Positions 23,327 to 30,575 of a DNA stretch of 53,949 nt are shown here, piece after piece. Below the pieces are notes generated by a model. That model did no database searches and had not been told where the DNA came from. It saw only the letters and a program-made list of their open reading frames with translations. The number at the start of each line of letters is the position of its first letter. The stretch's first letter is position 1. A program made the position numbers and the translations under genes. The stretch lies in the NCBI RefSeq assembly GCF_001654985.1, contig NZ_LXEU01000100.1, forward strand, positions 1-53,949. Reading direction: 5' to 3'. This DNA comes from Kluyvera georgiana ATCC 51603 (GTDB taxonomy: Bacteria > Pseudomonadota > Gammaproteobacteria > Enterobacterales > Enterobacteriaceae).

Positions 23327-23389
23327 CCCCGTGATCTCGTTTTATGTTGTACTGATACCAGTACAACACGGGCCCGACAGGTGACGAAG
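23327..23389 (-). promoter_or_regulatory. Box promoter of the DinG operon with a palindrome over the -10
   Basis: The perfect box lies at 23389-23378, and TGTACT (23365-23360) follows after 17 bp. GTTGTACT (23346-23353) and AGTACAAC (23360-23367) form an 8-bp dyad that covers the -10, a likely repressor site found only here. CCCGTG in the spacer (23372-23367 on minus) is complementary to CACGGG at the ribosome site (23333-23328). Confidence 0.75.
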
Positions 23390-23474
23390 GCGATACGGCG
23401 GGTATTATCAGAATGATTATGTCGGTCTGAAATGGTGCATAAGGGAGCCGTCAGGCCCGGCTCCGGGATGCGAA

Positions 23475-23747
23475 TCAGCGGTCGTTATGCTGTAGCACCT
23501 CCACGAACTGTCCGCAGCTGTCACAGCAGTACTCATTGGCGAATCTGCCATCGTCCTTCCAGTTGTTTGCCCCGCAGCGGCAAAGCAGTACACGTACCTG
23601 AGAAGGGCGGATGCGAGCTTGCCCGAATTTGGTTGTCCACTGAGGCTCGCCATCAAAGCGAAAGGAGTCGATGCGAAACCTGCTTTCGCGTTCGAGGGTG
23701 TTGAGATATTTGAAGTACAGCTCTTCAGAAAGGATGGCATCGGTCAT
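23475..23747 (-). CDS. Small zinc-ribbon protein (90 aa), paralogue of 4622-4900
   Basis: The start MTDAILSEELYF at 23747 has GGGA upstream. The C-terminus carries LLCRCGANNW ... NEYCCDSC, the same signature as the 92-aa protein at 4622-4900, and probably binds zinc. Single-gene unit behind the box at 23847-23858, with a leader of about 80 nt. Function unknown. Confidence 0.7.
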   Translation of the reverse strand: MTDAILSEELYFKYLNTLERESRFRIDSFRFDGEPQWTTKFGQARIRPSQVRVLLCRCGANNWKDDGRFANEYCCDSCGQFVEVLQHNDR

Positions 23748-23828
23748 CGTGTATTCCCTGTCTGGCCCCGTGGCTGGTGATTTGCGGCAGAGTGTTGCGT
23801 TGCGAAAACTGCCTGGGTTGTCGGAGCC

Positions 23829-23858
23829 ATTACACCACGGGTCATACAGGTCACGAAG
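23829..23858 (-). promoter_or_regulatory. Box promoter (CTTCGTGACCTG, 17 bp, TGTAAT)
   Basis: A box with one change (TTCGTG) lies at 23858-23847, and TGTAAT (23834-23829) follows after 17 bp. The spacer CCCGTGG recurs as its complement CCACGGG in the leader, and CCTGT in the box is complementary to ACAGG at the ribosome site. Confidence 0.6.
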
Positions 23859-23862
23859 GGGG

Positions 23863-24144
23863 CTACTTGCCTGCCAGCGCTTTCTCTTCCCGGGTAGCCA
23901 GGCGCATTTGCCCAAAACCTTCACGGATCAGCAACGGCTTTTCTTTCTTCCAGCCCTTAATGACGGACTCACCGAAACGACGCGGGGCGTTACCATTCCA
24001 GGTGGCGATGACATGGTTGTCATGGACTTCGACAATCACGACCGGGTGGACGACAACCGTCTTAAGTGTGGTGTTGCCCATATTTACCCGGCTAACCGAC
24101 CAGACACTCATCCCGGCTTCCAGCTGGCTTATTTTCATCTTCAC
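23863..24144 (-). CDS. Hypothetical protein (93 aa)
   Basis: MKMKISQLEAGMSVWSVS with GGAAG upstream. The protein is beta-rich with KTVVVHPVVIVEVHDNHVIA, reminiscent of small SH3-like barrels, then a basic tail. No family was recognised. Last gene of the operon 25184-23863; its stop abuts the next box promoter. Confidence 0.7.
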   Translation of the reverse strand: MKMKISQLEAGMSVWSVSRVNMGNTTLKTVVVHPVVIVEVHDNHVIATWNGNAPRRFGESVIKGWKKEKPLLIREGFGQMRLATREEKALAGK

Positions 24145-24213
24145 TTCCTTCTAAACGAACGTCGTGCGCCACGCGCTTAATGTCGTGACGCACATTACCA
24201 TGCCCGGGGCTTA

Positions 24214-24690
24214 TCAGAACATAAGCCAGGTGGCGTTACCGGCAGTATTTCTGGACTGGTAAGCTTTTGCCTGCGCGTGAAGCAGCTTCCACAGCTGGCG
24301 AAGTGTAGCGGCATGATTTTCACCACCAGCATTAACCCGCAGTTCACCGATCTCGCGGGTAACCGTGAAGCAATTCCGGCTCTCATCCCAGCCTGAATGT
24401 TCACGCGCTTCCACCACCAGATCATTGGACGTATCAGGGCCGGTCTTAGCAGCATTCAGCACGAACTCCGTTTTCACAGTAATACGGCTGGCGTTATCCG
24501 GCGCATCCAGAAAGACGGTGAACCCCTCAGTTCGGCGGTCAGTAGTACGACGGCTCCCCCAGGAGGTGATCCCCCGCTGGACACGCATCATTGAAAGGGC
24601 GTGGGACTCGGTAGCCTGCACCGAGCGATACAGGTCGGTCAGGGAAGAAATGCTGAAGCATTCAGGGGTAGTCTGGTTAACATCGGTCAT
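24214..24690 (-). CDS. Hypothetical protein (158 aa), tandem paralogue of 24726-25184
   Basis: The central region SMMRVQRGITSWGSRRTTD ... TVFLDAPDNASRITVKTEFV aligns with SIVQVKTGVTSWGRKNQSS ... QIWMDTPDNDSRIVLKLNFV in the next gene. The two arose by tandem duplication and then diverged at both ends. The fold looks beta-rich. AGGAT precedes the ATG. Function unknown. Confidence 0.75.
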   Translation of the reverse strand: MTDVNQTTPECFSISSLTDLYRSVQATESHALSMMRVQRGITSWGSRRTTDRRTEGFTVFLDAPDNASRITVKTEFVLNAAKTGPDTSNDLVVEAREHSGWDESRNCFTVTREIGELRVNAGGENHAATLRQLWKLLHAQAKAYQSRNTAGNATWLMF

Positions 24691-24725
24691 GGTAGATCCT
24701 CGGTTATGTGGTGTGTTTTCTGGCT

Positions 24726-25184
24726 TCAGTAGCTGTCGTTTGCCACGTAATAGGACGTGCCTGGATAGAAGTAGCGGTAATCCGGCTGCATATCATTGGT
24801 GATGACAGATGTTTCTTCCCAGACCCCGCTGGTGGACATAAACTCATCTGCCGTTTCATTATCCAGACGCATATAGCGCTCAGGAGCGCATTCCGCCCAG
24901 GTGCGTTTCACCGTATCCCAGTTAGCGTACTGGCTGATTTCAATATTCAGGGGCGCATTCTTCTCAGGCTGGTTACGGCGGGAACTCAGCACGAAATTCA
25001 GCTTCAGGACGATACGACTGTCGTTGTCAGGAGTATCCATCCAGATCTGGTATTCAGCCGTAGGCCGGGATGACTGGTTTTTGCGGCCCCACGAGGTGAC
25101 ACCGGTTTTAACCTGGACTATCGAGACTTTATGCGCGTCGGTCTTGCCAGCGCTGGTCATCAATTCAGACAGACTTTTAAACAT
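24726..25184 (-). CDS. Hypothetical protein (152 aa), tandem paralogue of 24214-24690
   Basis: Shares the GxTSWGxR and D-x-PDN-x-SRI motifs with its downstream neighbour. The C-terminus is Tyr-rich (PDYRYFYPGTSYYVANDSY) and unlike the paralogue's. First gene of the operon 25184-23863. Its leader has the GTAAACAAAACGAAC element and an inverted repeat reaching the ribosome site. Confidence 0.75.
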   Translation of the reverse strand: MFKSLSELMTSAGKTDAHKVSIVQVKTGVTSWGRKNQSSRPTAEYQIWMDTPDNDSRIVLKLNFVLSSRRNQPEKNAPLNIEISQYANWDTVKRTWAECAPERYMRLDNETADEFMSTSGVWEETSVITNDMQPDYRYFYPGTSYYVANDSY

Positions 25185-25193
25185 GGTGCATCC

Positions 25194-25258
25194 CCAGTGA
25201 TAATTGGATTTGTTCGTTTTGTTTACTTATTAAATCACTGGTTACCCGGGTGACGAAG
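25194..25258 (-). promoter_or_regulatory. Box promoter with GTAAACAAAACGAAC and 8-bp spacer-RBS repeat
   Basis: The box lies at 25258-25247, and TTTAAT (25234-25229) follows after 17 bp. GTAAACAAAACGAA lies at 25226-25213. CCAGTGAT at the end of the spacer/-10 (25241-25234) is a perfect complement of ATCACTGG (25201-25194), whose last bases are part of the GGGGA ribosome site. Confidence 0.8.
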
Positions 25259-25293
25259 TCAGAGCCGGGTAAAAAATGGACTAAATTTGCGGA

Positions 25294-25560
25294 TTAATTG
25301 CTGGTGGTGGTATTGACCTGCGGGACGGGGGCATCGAACAATTTGTCAAAGAAATCCACGCCACGCTGGTACACATCGCGCAGCTCAATATCTTCCTGCT
25401 CGGGCAGGTTTATATTATTGAGCACGGCAAGGCCTTTGCGAAGACGAGGAGCTAATACGGTTTCCAGATAGATCCTGCGGCCCGCGATGGTTTCCGGGGA
25501 TGCTTCATTGATGTAAAAATCAATGGTCTTCGTGATGCTGTAATTCTTCACTTCACTCAT
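25294..25560 (-). CDS. Hypothetical protein (88 aa)
   Basis: A helical protein (SITKTIDFYINEASPETIAG, then RKGLAVLNNINLPEQED). GAGGAG lies upstream, at a rather long distance from the ATG. No family was recognised. Second gene after 25655-26248. Confidence 0.7.
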   Translation of the reverse strand: MSEVKNYSITKTIDFYINEASPETIAGRRIYLETVLAPRLRKGLAVLNNINLPEQEDIELRDVYQRGVDFFDKLFDAPVPQVNTTTSN

Positions 25561-25654
25561 CGTCTGGTACTCCTCAGAATGATGTCATAACACTCGGTTT
25601 GAATTCAGGGGAGGGGGAGCAACCCGGGCGAACGTACCCGGGTGCAGGCCGTGG

Positions 25655-26248
25655 TTATTCGAGACCCAACGCCACGTGATCGCCGTCCTCAGACAGGCGA
25701 ATGAAAAGCATCTGCGTCCCGCCGCTTAAGCCGAACTGTAGATCCCAGCCAGGGACTGAAGAGGTTTCGCATTCACGCACATCGATGACCTGGTCACGGT
25801 AGAGGACGAAGCGGGTATCAGACTTGTCATCTTCTGCGACGTGGGACATCTGATCAGCAAATTCGTCTTCGAGATCGAACCAGCTTTCCAGCCAGACCTT
25901 GTCAGAGACCAGGCTGATACCGCTGGTGGATTCCGCCGTGCCGGTCACAGCCTCAGCGACTGGTGCGACAGGAGCCATATTAAATACCGCATCAACCACC
26001 AGCGCTTGCTCTGCGGTTGCCGGGTAAATCCCTTGCAGATAAACGCTATTGCCGTTCACTTCGAAGCCCTCTTCAAGGCTGATATCGCCATGATCAACGT
26101 CATAAACATCCGCGAGGTTGCGAAGACAGATCAGGTTGGCTTCATCTTCGTTTTCCGCTTCAACGCGCATCAGTGGAAACTCGCCACCGCAGGAGTCGAA
26201 TTCAAAATAGTGAACGTAGAAGATTTTTTTTCCGTTGGTGGTAGTCAT
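25655..26248 (-). CDS. Hypothetical protein (197 aa)
   Basis: The N-terminal ~70 residues (IFYVHYFEFDSCGGEFPLM, then DEANLICLRNLADVYDVDH) look like a small alpha/beta domain, joined by an Ala/Pro/Val linker to a second acidic domain ending FGLSGGTQMLFIRLSEDGD. No family was recognised. First gene of the operon 26248-25294, with the GTAAACAAAACGAAC leader. Confidence 0.75.
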   Translation of the reverse strand: MTTTNGKKIFYVHYFEFDSCGGEFPLMRVEAENEDEANLICLRNLADVYDVDHGDISLEEGFEVNGNSVYLQGIYPATAEQALVVDAVFNMAPVAPVAEAVTGTAESTSGISLVSDKVWLESWFDLEDEFADQMSHVAEDDKSDTRFVLYRDQVIDVRECETSSVPGWDLQFGLSGGTQMLFIRLSEDGDHVALGLE

Positions 26249-26255
26249 GATATTG

Positions 26256-26320
26256 CCCCGTGTGTTGAGTGTTGTTCGTTTTGTTTACTTATAATCTCAC
26301 GGGGTATTCAGGTGACGAAG
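26256..26320 (-). promoter_or_regulatory. Box promoter with GTAAACAAAACGAAC and 7-bp spacer-RBS repeat
   Basis: The perfect box lies at 26320-26309, and GATTAT (26296-26291) follows after 17 bp. GTAAACAAAACGAA lies at 26288-26275. CCCCGTG in the spacer (26304-26298) is perfectly complementary to CACGGGG (26262-26256), and that GGGG is the ribosome site 7 nt before the ATG. Confidence 0.8.
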
Positions 26321-26331
26321 GGAATCGGGCA

Positions 26332-26357
26332 TAAAAAAGCGGGGATTTAACCCCGCC
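26332..26357 (-). terminator. Terminator of the 106-aa gene
   Basis: GCGGGG and CCCCGC pair around 6 nt, followed by six T on the minus strand. The box promoter at 26309-26320 starts right behind it. Confidence 0.85.
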
Positions 26358-26399
26358 TGTCTTCGATTTCAGAGATTAGAAATCTGAGGGCGCTACTCG

Positions 26400-26720
26400 C
26401 TAATATCCGTATTTTGAAGTTGAAGTGATATCAGGAGCTGGCGAACGTGAAAGGGGAAAGGTCTTATCTGGAGCAGGCACGAGTTTATTGGTTTTTGGTT
26501 GCCACGATACAACGACCGTACCTGACTGCGTAAGGCTAAGAGTGACAGTGACTGGTTGCCCATCAATAGCAGAATAAAAATTACATACTCGTCGCATTTT
26601 CAACCACAGCGCGGTGTAGGTATGTCCGTCCAGAAGGTATAAGCCTTCAGAAGCTAAAGCCGCCGCAATTTTTTTCTGCATCTCGTTAGCAGCATTTATT
26701 TCTTGAATTTCGTCGCTCAT
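26400..26720 (-). CDS. Hypothetical protein (106 aa)
   Basis: The second Met (26720) is chosen because GAGGA overlaps the first. A helical N-terminus (IQEINAANEMQKKIAAALAS) is followed by a beta domain (TVTLSLTQSGTVVVSWQP), similar in plan to the 88-aa protein at 1585-1851. Single-gene unit between a box promoter and a terminator. Confidence 0.7.
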   Translation of the reverse strand: MSDEIQEINAANEMQKKIAAALASEGLYLLDGHTYTALWLKMRRVCNFYSAIDGQPVTVTLSLTQSGTVVVSWQPKTNKLVPAPDKTFPLSRSPAPDITSTSKYGY

Positions 26721-26810
26721 TTTCATTCCTCAATGTGTGTAGGTCAAAAGGAAACCAGTTCGTCAGACTTCAGCTAAAAAGAGAAAGAATTCTACGTTTA
26801 ATCCTTAAGC

Positions 26811-26840
26811 ATCATGGCATAGGGCGCGGGGGAGACGAAG
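26811..26840 (-). promoter_or_regulatory. Degenerate box promoter (CTTCGTCTCCCC, 17 bp, CATGAT)
   Basis: TTCGTC (26839-26834) is followed after 17 bp by CATGAT (26816-26811). The second half of the box is lost. It faces the 106-aa gene about 90 bp away and lies just past the terminator at 26853-26879. Confidence 0.5.
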
Positions 26841-26852
26841 AGAAAAAATACC

Positions 26853-26879
26853 AAAAAAAAAGCGGGGATTTATCCCCGC
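26853..26879 (-). terminator. Terminator closing the gene-less unit
   Basis: GCGGGG (26862-26867) and CCCCGC (26874-26879) pair around 6 nt, followed by nine T on the minus strand. Almost a copy of the terminator at 26332-26357. Confidence 0.85.
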
Positions 26880-27333
26880 AAAACTACACACAGTAATTAA
26901 TTACAACAATTTCCAGGGGGGGGCACTACACACACTCACACATCACAACTTCAGGGTGTCTGACGGAAACCGGCCTAAGCGCTTGTATCCCACCAGATGA
27001 AAAAATTGGTTTTAAAAACCGGTAATTCGTTAATACTTTCGTCCTGCTGCCCCGGTCTATTACCGGGGCAGCGGAGTCCGCCATTCTCGGCAGCGCCAGC
27101 AGATCAGTTTACATAGACTCGGATGTAAAGTTACGCGTTCGCATATAACCTCCTTAATGTGAGCCGGTTCACTGGATTGTGAATTGTCAGTAACGCTAAA
27201 TTCGTAGACTTCTGGTCTACAGCCTGGCTTATATAGGCAGGCGCGGCAGTTATTTAAGAGTTTGAACGTAACGAGAGCATTTACATAAATCCTCCTTTCT
27301 GTAGCTGACCAGATTTAACGTCTTTGCCTATTC
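26880..27333 (-). ncRNA. Transcription unit without ordinary gene (candidate RNA or micro-ORF transcript)
   Basis: A box promoter (27334-27363) and a strong terminator (26853-26879) bracket about 0.45 kb with no ORF of 60 codons on the minus strand. It holds two near-ideal ribosome sites. AGGAGG is followed 4 nt later by the start-stop ATG-TAA (27286-27281). AAGGAGG is followed 4 nt later by an 11-codon ORF (27144-27109). Hairpins are GTAGAC/GTCTAC (27204-27220) and a perfect 11-bp stem, GCTGCCCCGGT/ACCGGGGCAGC (27046-27072). Product unknown. Confidence 0.5.
27109..27144 (-). CDS. Micro-ORF of 11 codons
   Basis: AAGGAGG, 4 nt, ATG, then MRTRNFTSESM and TAA. The ribosome site is among the strongest in the window, which is why the ORF is listed. 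It could be a translated micropeptide, a leader peptide or a ribosome trap. Confidence 0.35.
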   Translation of the reverse strand: MRTRNFTSESM

Positions 27334-27363
27334 AGTGAACCATACCCTATTCAGGTGACGAAG
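27334..27363 (-). promoter_or_regulatory. Box promoter (CTTCGTCACCTG, 17 bp, TTCACT)
   Basis: The perfect 12-mer box lies at 27363-27352, with TTCACT (27339-27334) after 17 bp. It reads into the gene-less unit. Confidence 0.65.
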
Positions 27364-27524
27364 GTTTCTGAGTGTAAAAATACGTAATTAGCAACGCTAT
27401 TATCGCTAATCCAAAAAATAGGGCGAGTGAAAACACCGGCAAAACGCGGACGTTTATACCGGTATTATTTATGAGTTGCTGGGGGCAATATCGCGAGGTA
27501 AGCAGTAGTCTGCTTTGCAGGAAC

Positions 27525-28697
27525 TTAACGGCCCGTATTGCTGGTGGTTAAAGTCTCATCCTGCGCCAGCAATGTGATCACATCCCCGGCAATCTCCGGG
27601 CGGATACCAGGCGATTTATGCGCGGCATGGGCCGCAACAGCCAGCGGTCTCCAGTTGAGAGACGCTGCAATACGCCTGATCTCTTCAATAACCCGGAATG
27701 TATCGCTCTCCAGTGCCAGGCCCGCACGAGCGGTATCGAAAGATACGCGCTGCGCCGAAGTGAGCGGTGAGTGCTTCTTCAGTTCTGCGGTGATGATACG
27801 CTGCGCTTCAGCACCGATTGACGCACCACCTTCGACGACCCCGGTTAAACCGACGAGCTTACCTCCATCACTGCGGGTATTATCGTCTTTAACCCTGGGG
27901 GGCGGGGCCAGGGCGTTCAGATCCACGTCCTGTTGCAAGAGCTCCAGCAGGTCAGCCAGCATATCGGGTTGAATCACACCTTTTAAAGCCGCTGCGCGTT
28001 TCGCCAGGCTGACAGGAGAACGTCCCAGGCGGGCGGACATCGCGATAAGGCAATTAGCCACAACAAAGAGGTCATCAACCCCAATCAGTGGGGCACACTC
28101 CAGCCGGAACGTCTGATCATCACGGATTGCATGAGCTGGTGGGGCCGGTTTAGGTGTTTTGGGTTTTGCCTGCGGCTTGTCATAACCACGAAGGGCTTTT
28201 TCTGCACTGTCAGAAACCTTACGGATGCTTTGCGCCAGTTCGTCACCACCAGCCAGGCCTGCGGTCAGCTGAAGCATATAATTGAGTCTGCCGAGCATGT
28301 CAGGGGATGCAAGCCCGGTCGCTATCTTCTGGCTGATGTCGTTAAGGTTGCTGAGTATGCCACCGGCGATTTTTGACGGGGGTGTAACAACCGCCTGGAC
28401 ATTATGGCTGGTATGAATTTCCCGCGACACCAGAGTGAGCACTTTGCGCCAGTCAGGTTGTACACCGGCATCCAGCGTCTCAAGGTGGCTGATTGCATTT
28501 CTCAGGCTATCCCATCTGGATAGCTGTAGAGGCTCACCGTGCTGCTTTCCCGATTTCAGCCACTGAACGAGGTAGACGAAGTCAGATGTAGCTGAAGCCA
28601 CCAGCCCGGCAATAACACGCTCTCTTGCTTGAGGCGTTGTAGGGTTAGTTCTGCGCACCGGCAGACGGTCATTTTTGTGCGCGGTTGGTCTTTTCAT
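27525..28697 (-). CDS. Hypothetical protein (390 aa)
   Basis: A basic N-terminus (MKRPTAHKNDRLPVRR) precedes two helical domains of about 150 residues each, joined by a Pro/Lys-rich linker (KPQAKPKTPKPAPPAHAIRD). No catalytic motif or family was recognised. The sequence is not exported. GAG precedes the ATG. Possibly the last gene of the long operon starting at 30571. The 27364-27524 stretch behind it is gene-free. Confidence 0.75.
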   Translation of the reverse strand: MKRPTAHKNDRLPVRRTNPTTPQARERVIAGLVASATSDFVYLVQWLKSGKQHGEPLQLSRWDSLRNAISHLETLDAGVQPDWRKVLTLVSREIHTSHNVQAVVTPPSKIAGGILSNLNDISQKIATGLASPDMLGRLNYMLQLTAGLAGGDELAQSIRKVSDSAEKALRGYDKPQAKPKTPKPAPPAHAIRDDQTFRLECAPLIGVDDLFVVANCLIAMSARLGRSPVSLAKRAAALKGVIQPDMLADLLELLQQDVDLNALAPPPRVKDDNTRSDGGKLVGLTGVVEGGASIGAEAQRIITAELKKHSPLTSAQRVSFDTARAGLALESDTFRVIEEIRRIAASLNWRPLAVAAHAAHKSPGIRPEIAGDVITLLAQDETLTTSNTGR

Positions 28698-28707
28698 CTC
28701 GTATATC

Positions 28708-28824
28708 TCAACTTGGTTCCATCAACGATAAATCCGTGTCCGGGATCCAGACAACAATCAATCCATTGTATTTACCATGTTTGATATCGGCACAACCGGC
28801 AGCGCCGTCAAAAATTTGATTCAT
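28708..28824 (-). CDS. Possible 38-aa ORF upstream of the 390-aa gene
   Basis: MNQIFDGAAGCADIKHGKYN starts a 38-aa reading frame ending 10 nt before the 390-aa gene. There is no clear ribosome site, and the ATG lies in the loop of a perfect 9-bp hairpin (AGCGCCGTC 28801-28809 / GACGGCGCT 28825-28833). Either a small coupled gene or a leader. Confidence 0.3.
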   Translation of the reverse strand: MNQIFDGAAGCADIKHGKYNGLIVVWIPDTDLSLMEPS

Positions 28825-28877
28825 GACGGCGCTGATCAGAGCAGAAAACACTGAGGGAGGGGTTACAACTTCATGCG

Positions 28878-29573
28878 CTAAGCCTTGAGTGAGCGATGCA
28901 GCTGCTTTACAAATGCATCGAGATTTGGAGTAATTCTGGCATTGTCTGCATAGGCCATTTTGCCATTGGTATCGTCATGCAGATGCATCCTTCCGCTATT
29001 GCGGGCAATACGGCGAAGTTCTGTATTTGCTGGGTAGAGTTTGTGAATGGCTTCTCTCAGGCGCTCTATTTCCGAAATCAGCTCACGGGGGTTCTCAACA
29101 GGTTCGGCGGGGGAAGTGGTAAGCACCCGAAATTCAGCGTTCTCTGGCTGCATCTTAATCACTTCGATGACTCTGTCCCGGGCAACGGAATTCCATTCTG
29201 TAGCCATGCCGTTGTACTGGTTTCGAATGCGGAACTGGTAAACCGGCTCCTGCTCGTTGACCAGTAACCAGGCATCGGCGAGCGCTAAATAGAAAGATAC
29301 AGGCCGGTTTATCACTTGGTGTTCCTGAAGGGCATTTTTATAGCTGAGGACATCTTCAGGAAGGATATCCGTGATACTGGAGGTGAATTTTAGCGGATCC
29401 AGTGGATAGACCGGGCCGATTACCTTAAGTACAGCAACAGGGTTATTACCATCATCGGTAAACCAGAAATCATTATCCTGGCCGATATTGAGCCGAACAT
29501 CTGCGGTCTGATTATCTGCGAGAACGGCCTGCACCCGACGACCATTTTGCCACCAGCGTGGTGTACCTTGCAT
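28878..29573 (-). CDS. Hypothetical protein (231 aa)
   Basis: MQGTPRWWQNGRRVQAVLAD with GAGG 5 nt upstream. The N-terminal domain is beta-rich (DVRLNIGQDNDFWFTDDGNN), and the C-terminal third is helical (NPRELISEIERLREAIHKLY). No family was recognised. Follows 29637-30020 in the operon. Confidence 0.7.
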   Translation of the reverse strand: MQGTPRWWQNGRRVQAVLADNQTADVRLNIGQDNDFWFTDDGNNPVAVLKVIGPVYPLDPLKFTSSITDILPEDVLSYKNALQEHQVINRPVSFYLALADAWLLVNEQEPVYQFRIRNQYNGMATEWNSVARDRVIEVIKMQPENAEFRVLTTSPAEPVENPRELISEIERLREAIHKLYPANTELRRIARNSGRMHLHDDTNGKMAYADNARITPNLDAFVKQLHRSLKA

Positions 29574-29636
29574 ACATACCTCTTACAGGAATATAGCCCG
29601 AAAGCCCACCTGCTGGTGGGCGGACAGAACATGGGT

Positions 29637-30020
29637 CTACTGAAGGTACTGCTCTGCCTGAGCAATACGTGAAAGAGTACCGGCATTCGGTTCAATCATC
29701 TGTATACGTCGGCTGTCCTCCAGTAAACCGGCAATAAGGTGTTTGTCGGTATATGGGGCATCGTCATCCCCGAGCATACGGCGGATAGCGGATAAATCTC
29801 CGTTGGGAACCGGGTAAACCGACTCGATAAAGAGCTGATCACCGTGAGGGTTCTCCCACTCATACGGGCCTTGGGCGGAAGCCGCAAAACCGGAATCATT
29901 CAGACTGGCGAAATCTTCAAGCGCCTGGAGGCGGGCCGCAGTTTCATCAGTAGCGTAGATTAAGATCATACGCGCCGTCTCAGGCGATGAGCAGAACAGC
30001 AAAATGAGGAATGGCAGCAT
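29637..30020 (-). CDS. Hypothetical protein (127 aa)
   Basis: The start MLPFLILLFCSSPETA at 30020 is chosen for GGAG 6 nt upstream. The first 12 residues are hydrophobic, but a signal peptide is doubtful. The rest is acidic and helical (DETAARLQALEDFASLNDSG). No family was recognised. The gap to the previous gene is 11 bp. Confidence 0.65.
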   Translation of the reverse strand: MLPFLILLFCSSPETARMILIYATDETAARLQALEDFASLNDSGFAASAQGPYEWENPHGDQLFIESVYPVPNGDLSAIRRMLGDDDAPYTDKHLIAGLLEDSRRIQMIEPNAGTLSRIAQAEQYLQ

Positions 30021-30031
30021 GTTGAACTCCA

Positions 30032-30304
30032 TCAGTTAGCGATTTGTTGAGCTGGCGGTGTGGCTACGCCGGTGAGTTGCTTAAGACGAATATTGAGCTC
30101 ATGAATCACGTCATCGCGTTTGCGCCAGCTGGTGGATGGCAGGGCCAGGAGCGCTTCAGCTTCAGACACGGAGAGACCAGCCAGGTGAGCTTTCGATGAA
30201 ATCTCTGCGTTATATAATTGCTTCAGCACAACCAATGAGTGCTGGGAGGATGCAGCCATCATCATGAAATGGCGAAGCACCGCACAATAGATTTGAGTAG
30301 ACAT
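30032..30304 (-). CDS. Hypothetical protein (90 aa)
   Basis: MSTQIYCAVLRHFMMMAASS; a helical protein with HLAGLSVSEAEALLALPSTS, which resembles a short helix-turn-helix, then RKRDDVIHELNIRLKQL-like basic helix. GAGG lies upstream. Could be a small regulator; not certain. Confidence 0.6.
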   Translation of the reverse strand: MSTQIYCAVLRHFMMMAASSQHSLVVLKQLYNAEISSKAHLAGLSVSEAEALLALPSTSWRKRDDVIHELNIRLKQLTGVATPPAQQIAN

Positions 30305-30319
30305 ATTAAGCCGCCTCGT

Positions 30320-30571
30320 TCAATGCGTGAGGTAATGATTAATGGCATGTTCAACATAGCCAACAGATTTACCCACTAGGTGTGCAAGTTGCTGCACATG
30401 ATGATGGTGAACTTCACGGCACGGGCCAAATGAAGTGGTGTAGCGATACCAGAGACTACGGCCTACAGAAAAAAGTTCTTTTTCTGTCTGCGGGCGTACT
30501 GGATAACAAACTGGACGTGCAGATGTAGTGCGACGACCGTTATTTCGAACTTGATGAATTGCAGTATTCAT
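30320..30571 (-). CDS. Hypothetical protein (83 aa)
   Basis: A basic, Arg/His-rich protein (NNGRRTTSARPVCYPVRP, REVHHHHVQQLAHLVGK). No family was recognised. First gene of the operon that probably runs to 27525, with a GGGG ribosome site inside the leader repeat. Confidence 0.7.
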   Translation of the reverse strand: MNTAIHQVRNNGRRTTSARPVCYPVRPQTEKELFSVGRSLWYRYTTSFGPCREVHHHHVQQLAHLVGKSVGYVEHAINHYLTH

Positions 30572-30575
30572 AAAT

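Noticed and set aside
22724..23416. 230-aa plus-strand ORF
   Set aside because: It runs opposite to two credible genes and through the box promoter; its composition fits a shadow frame.
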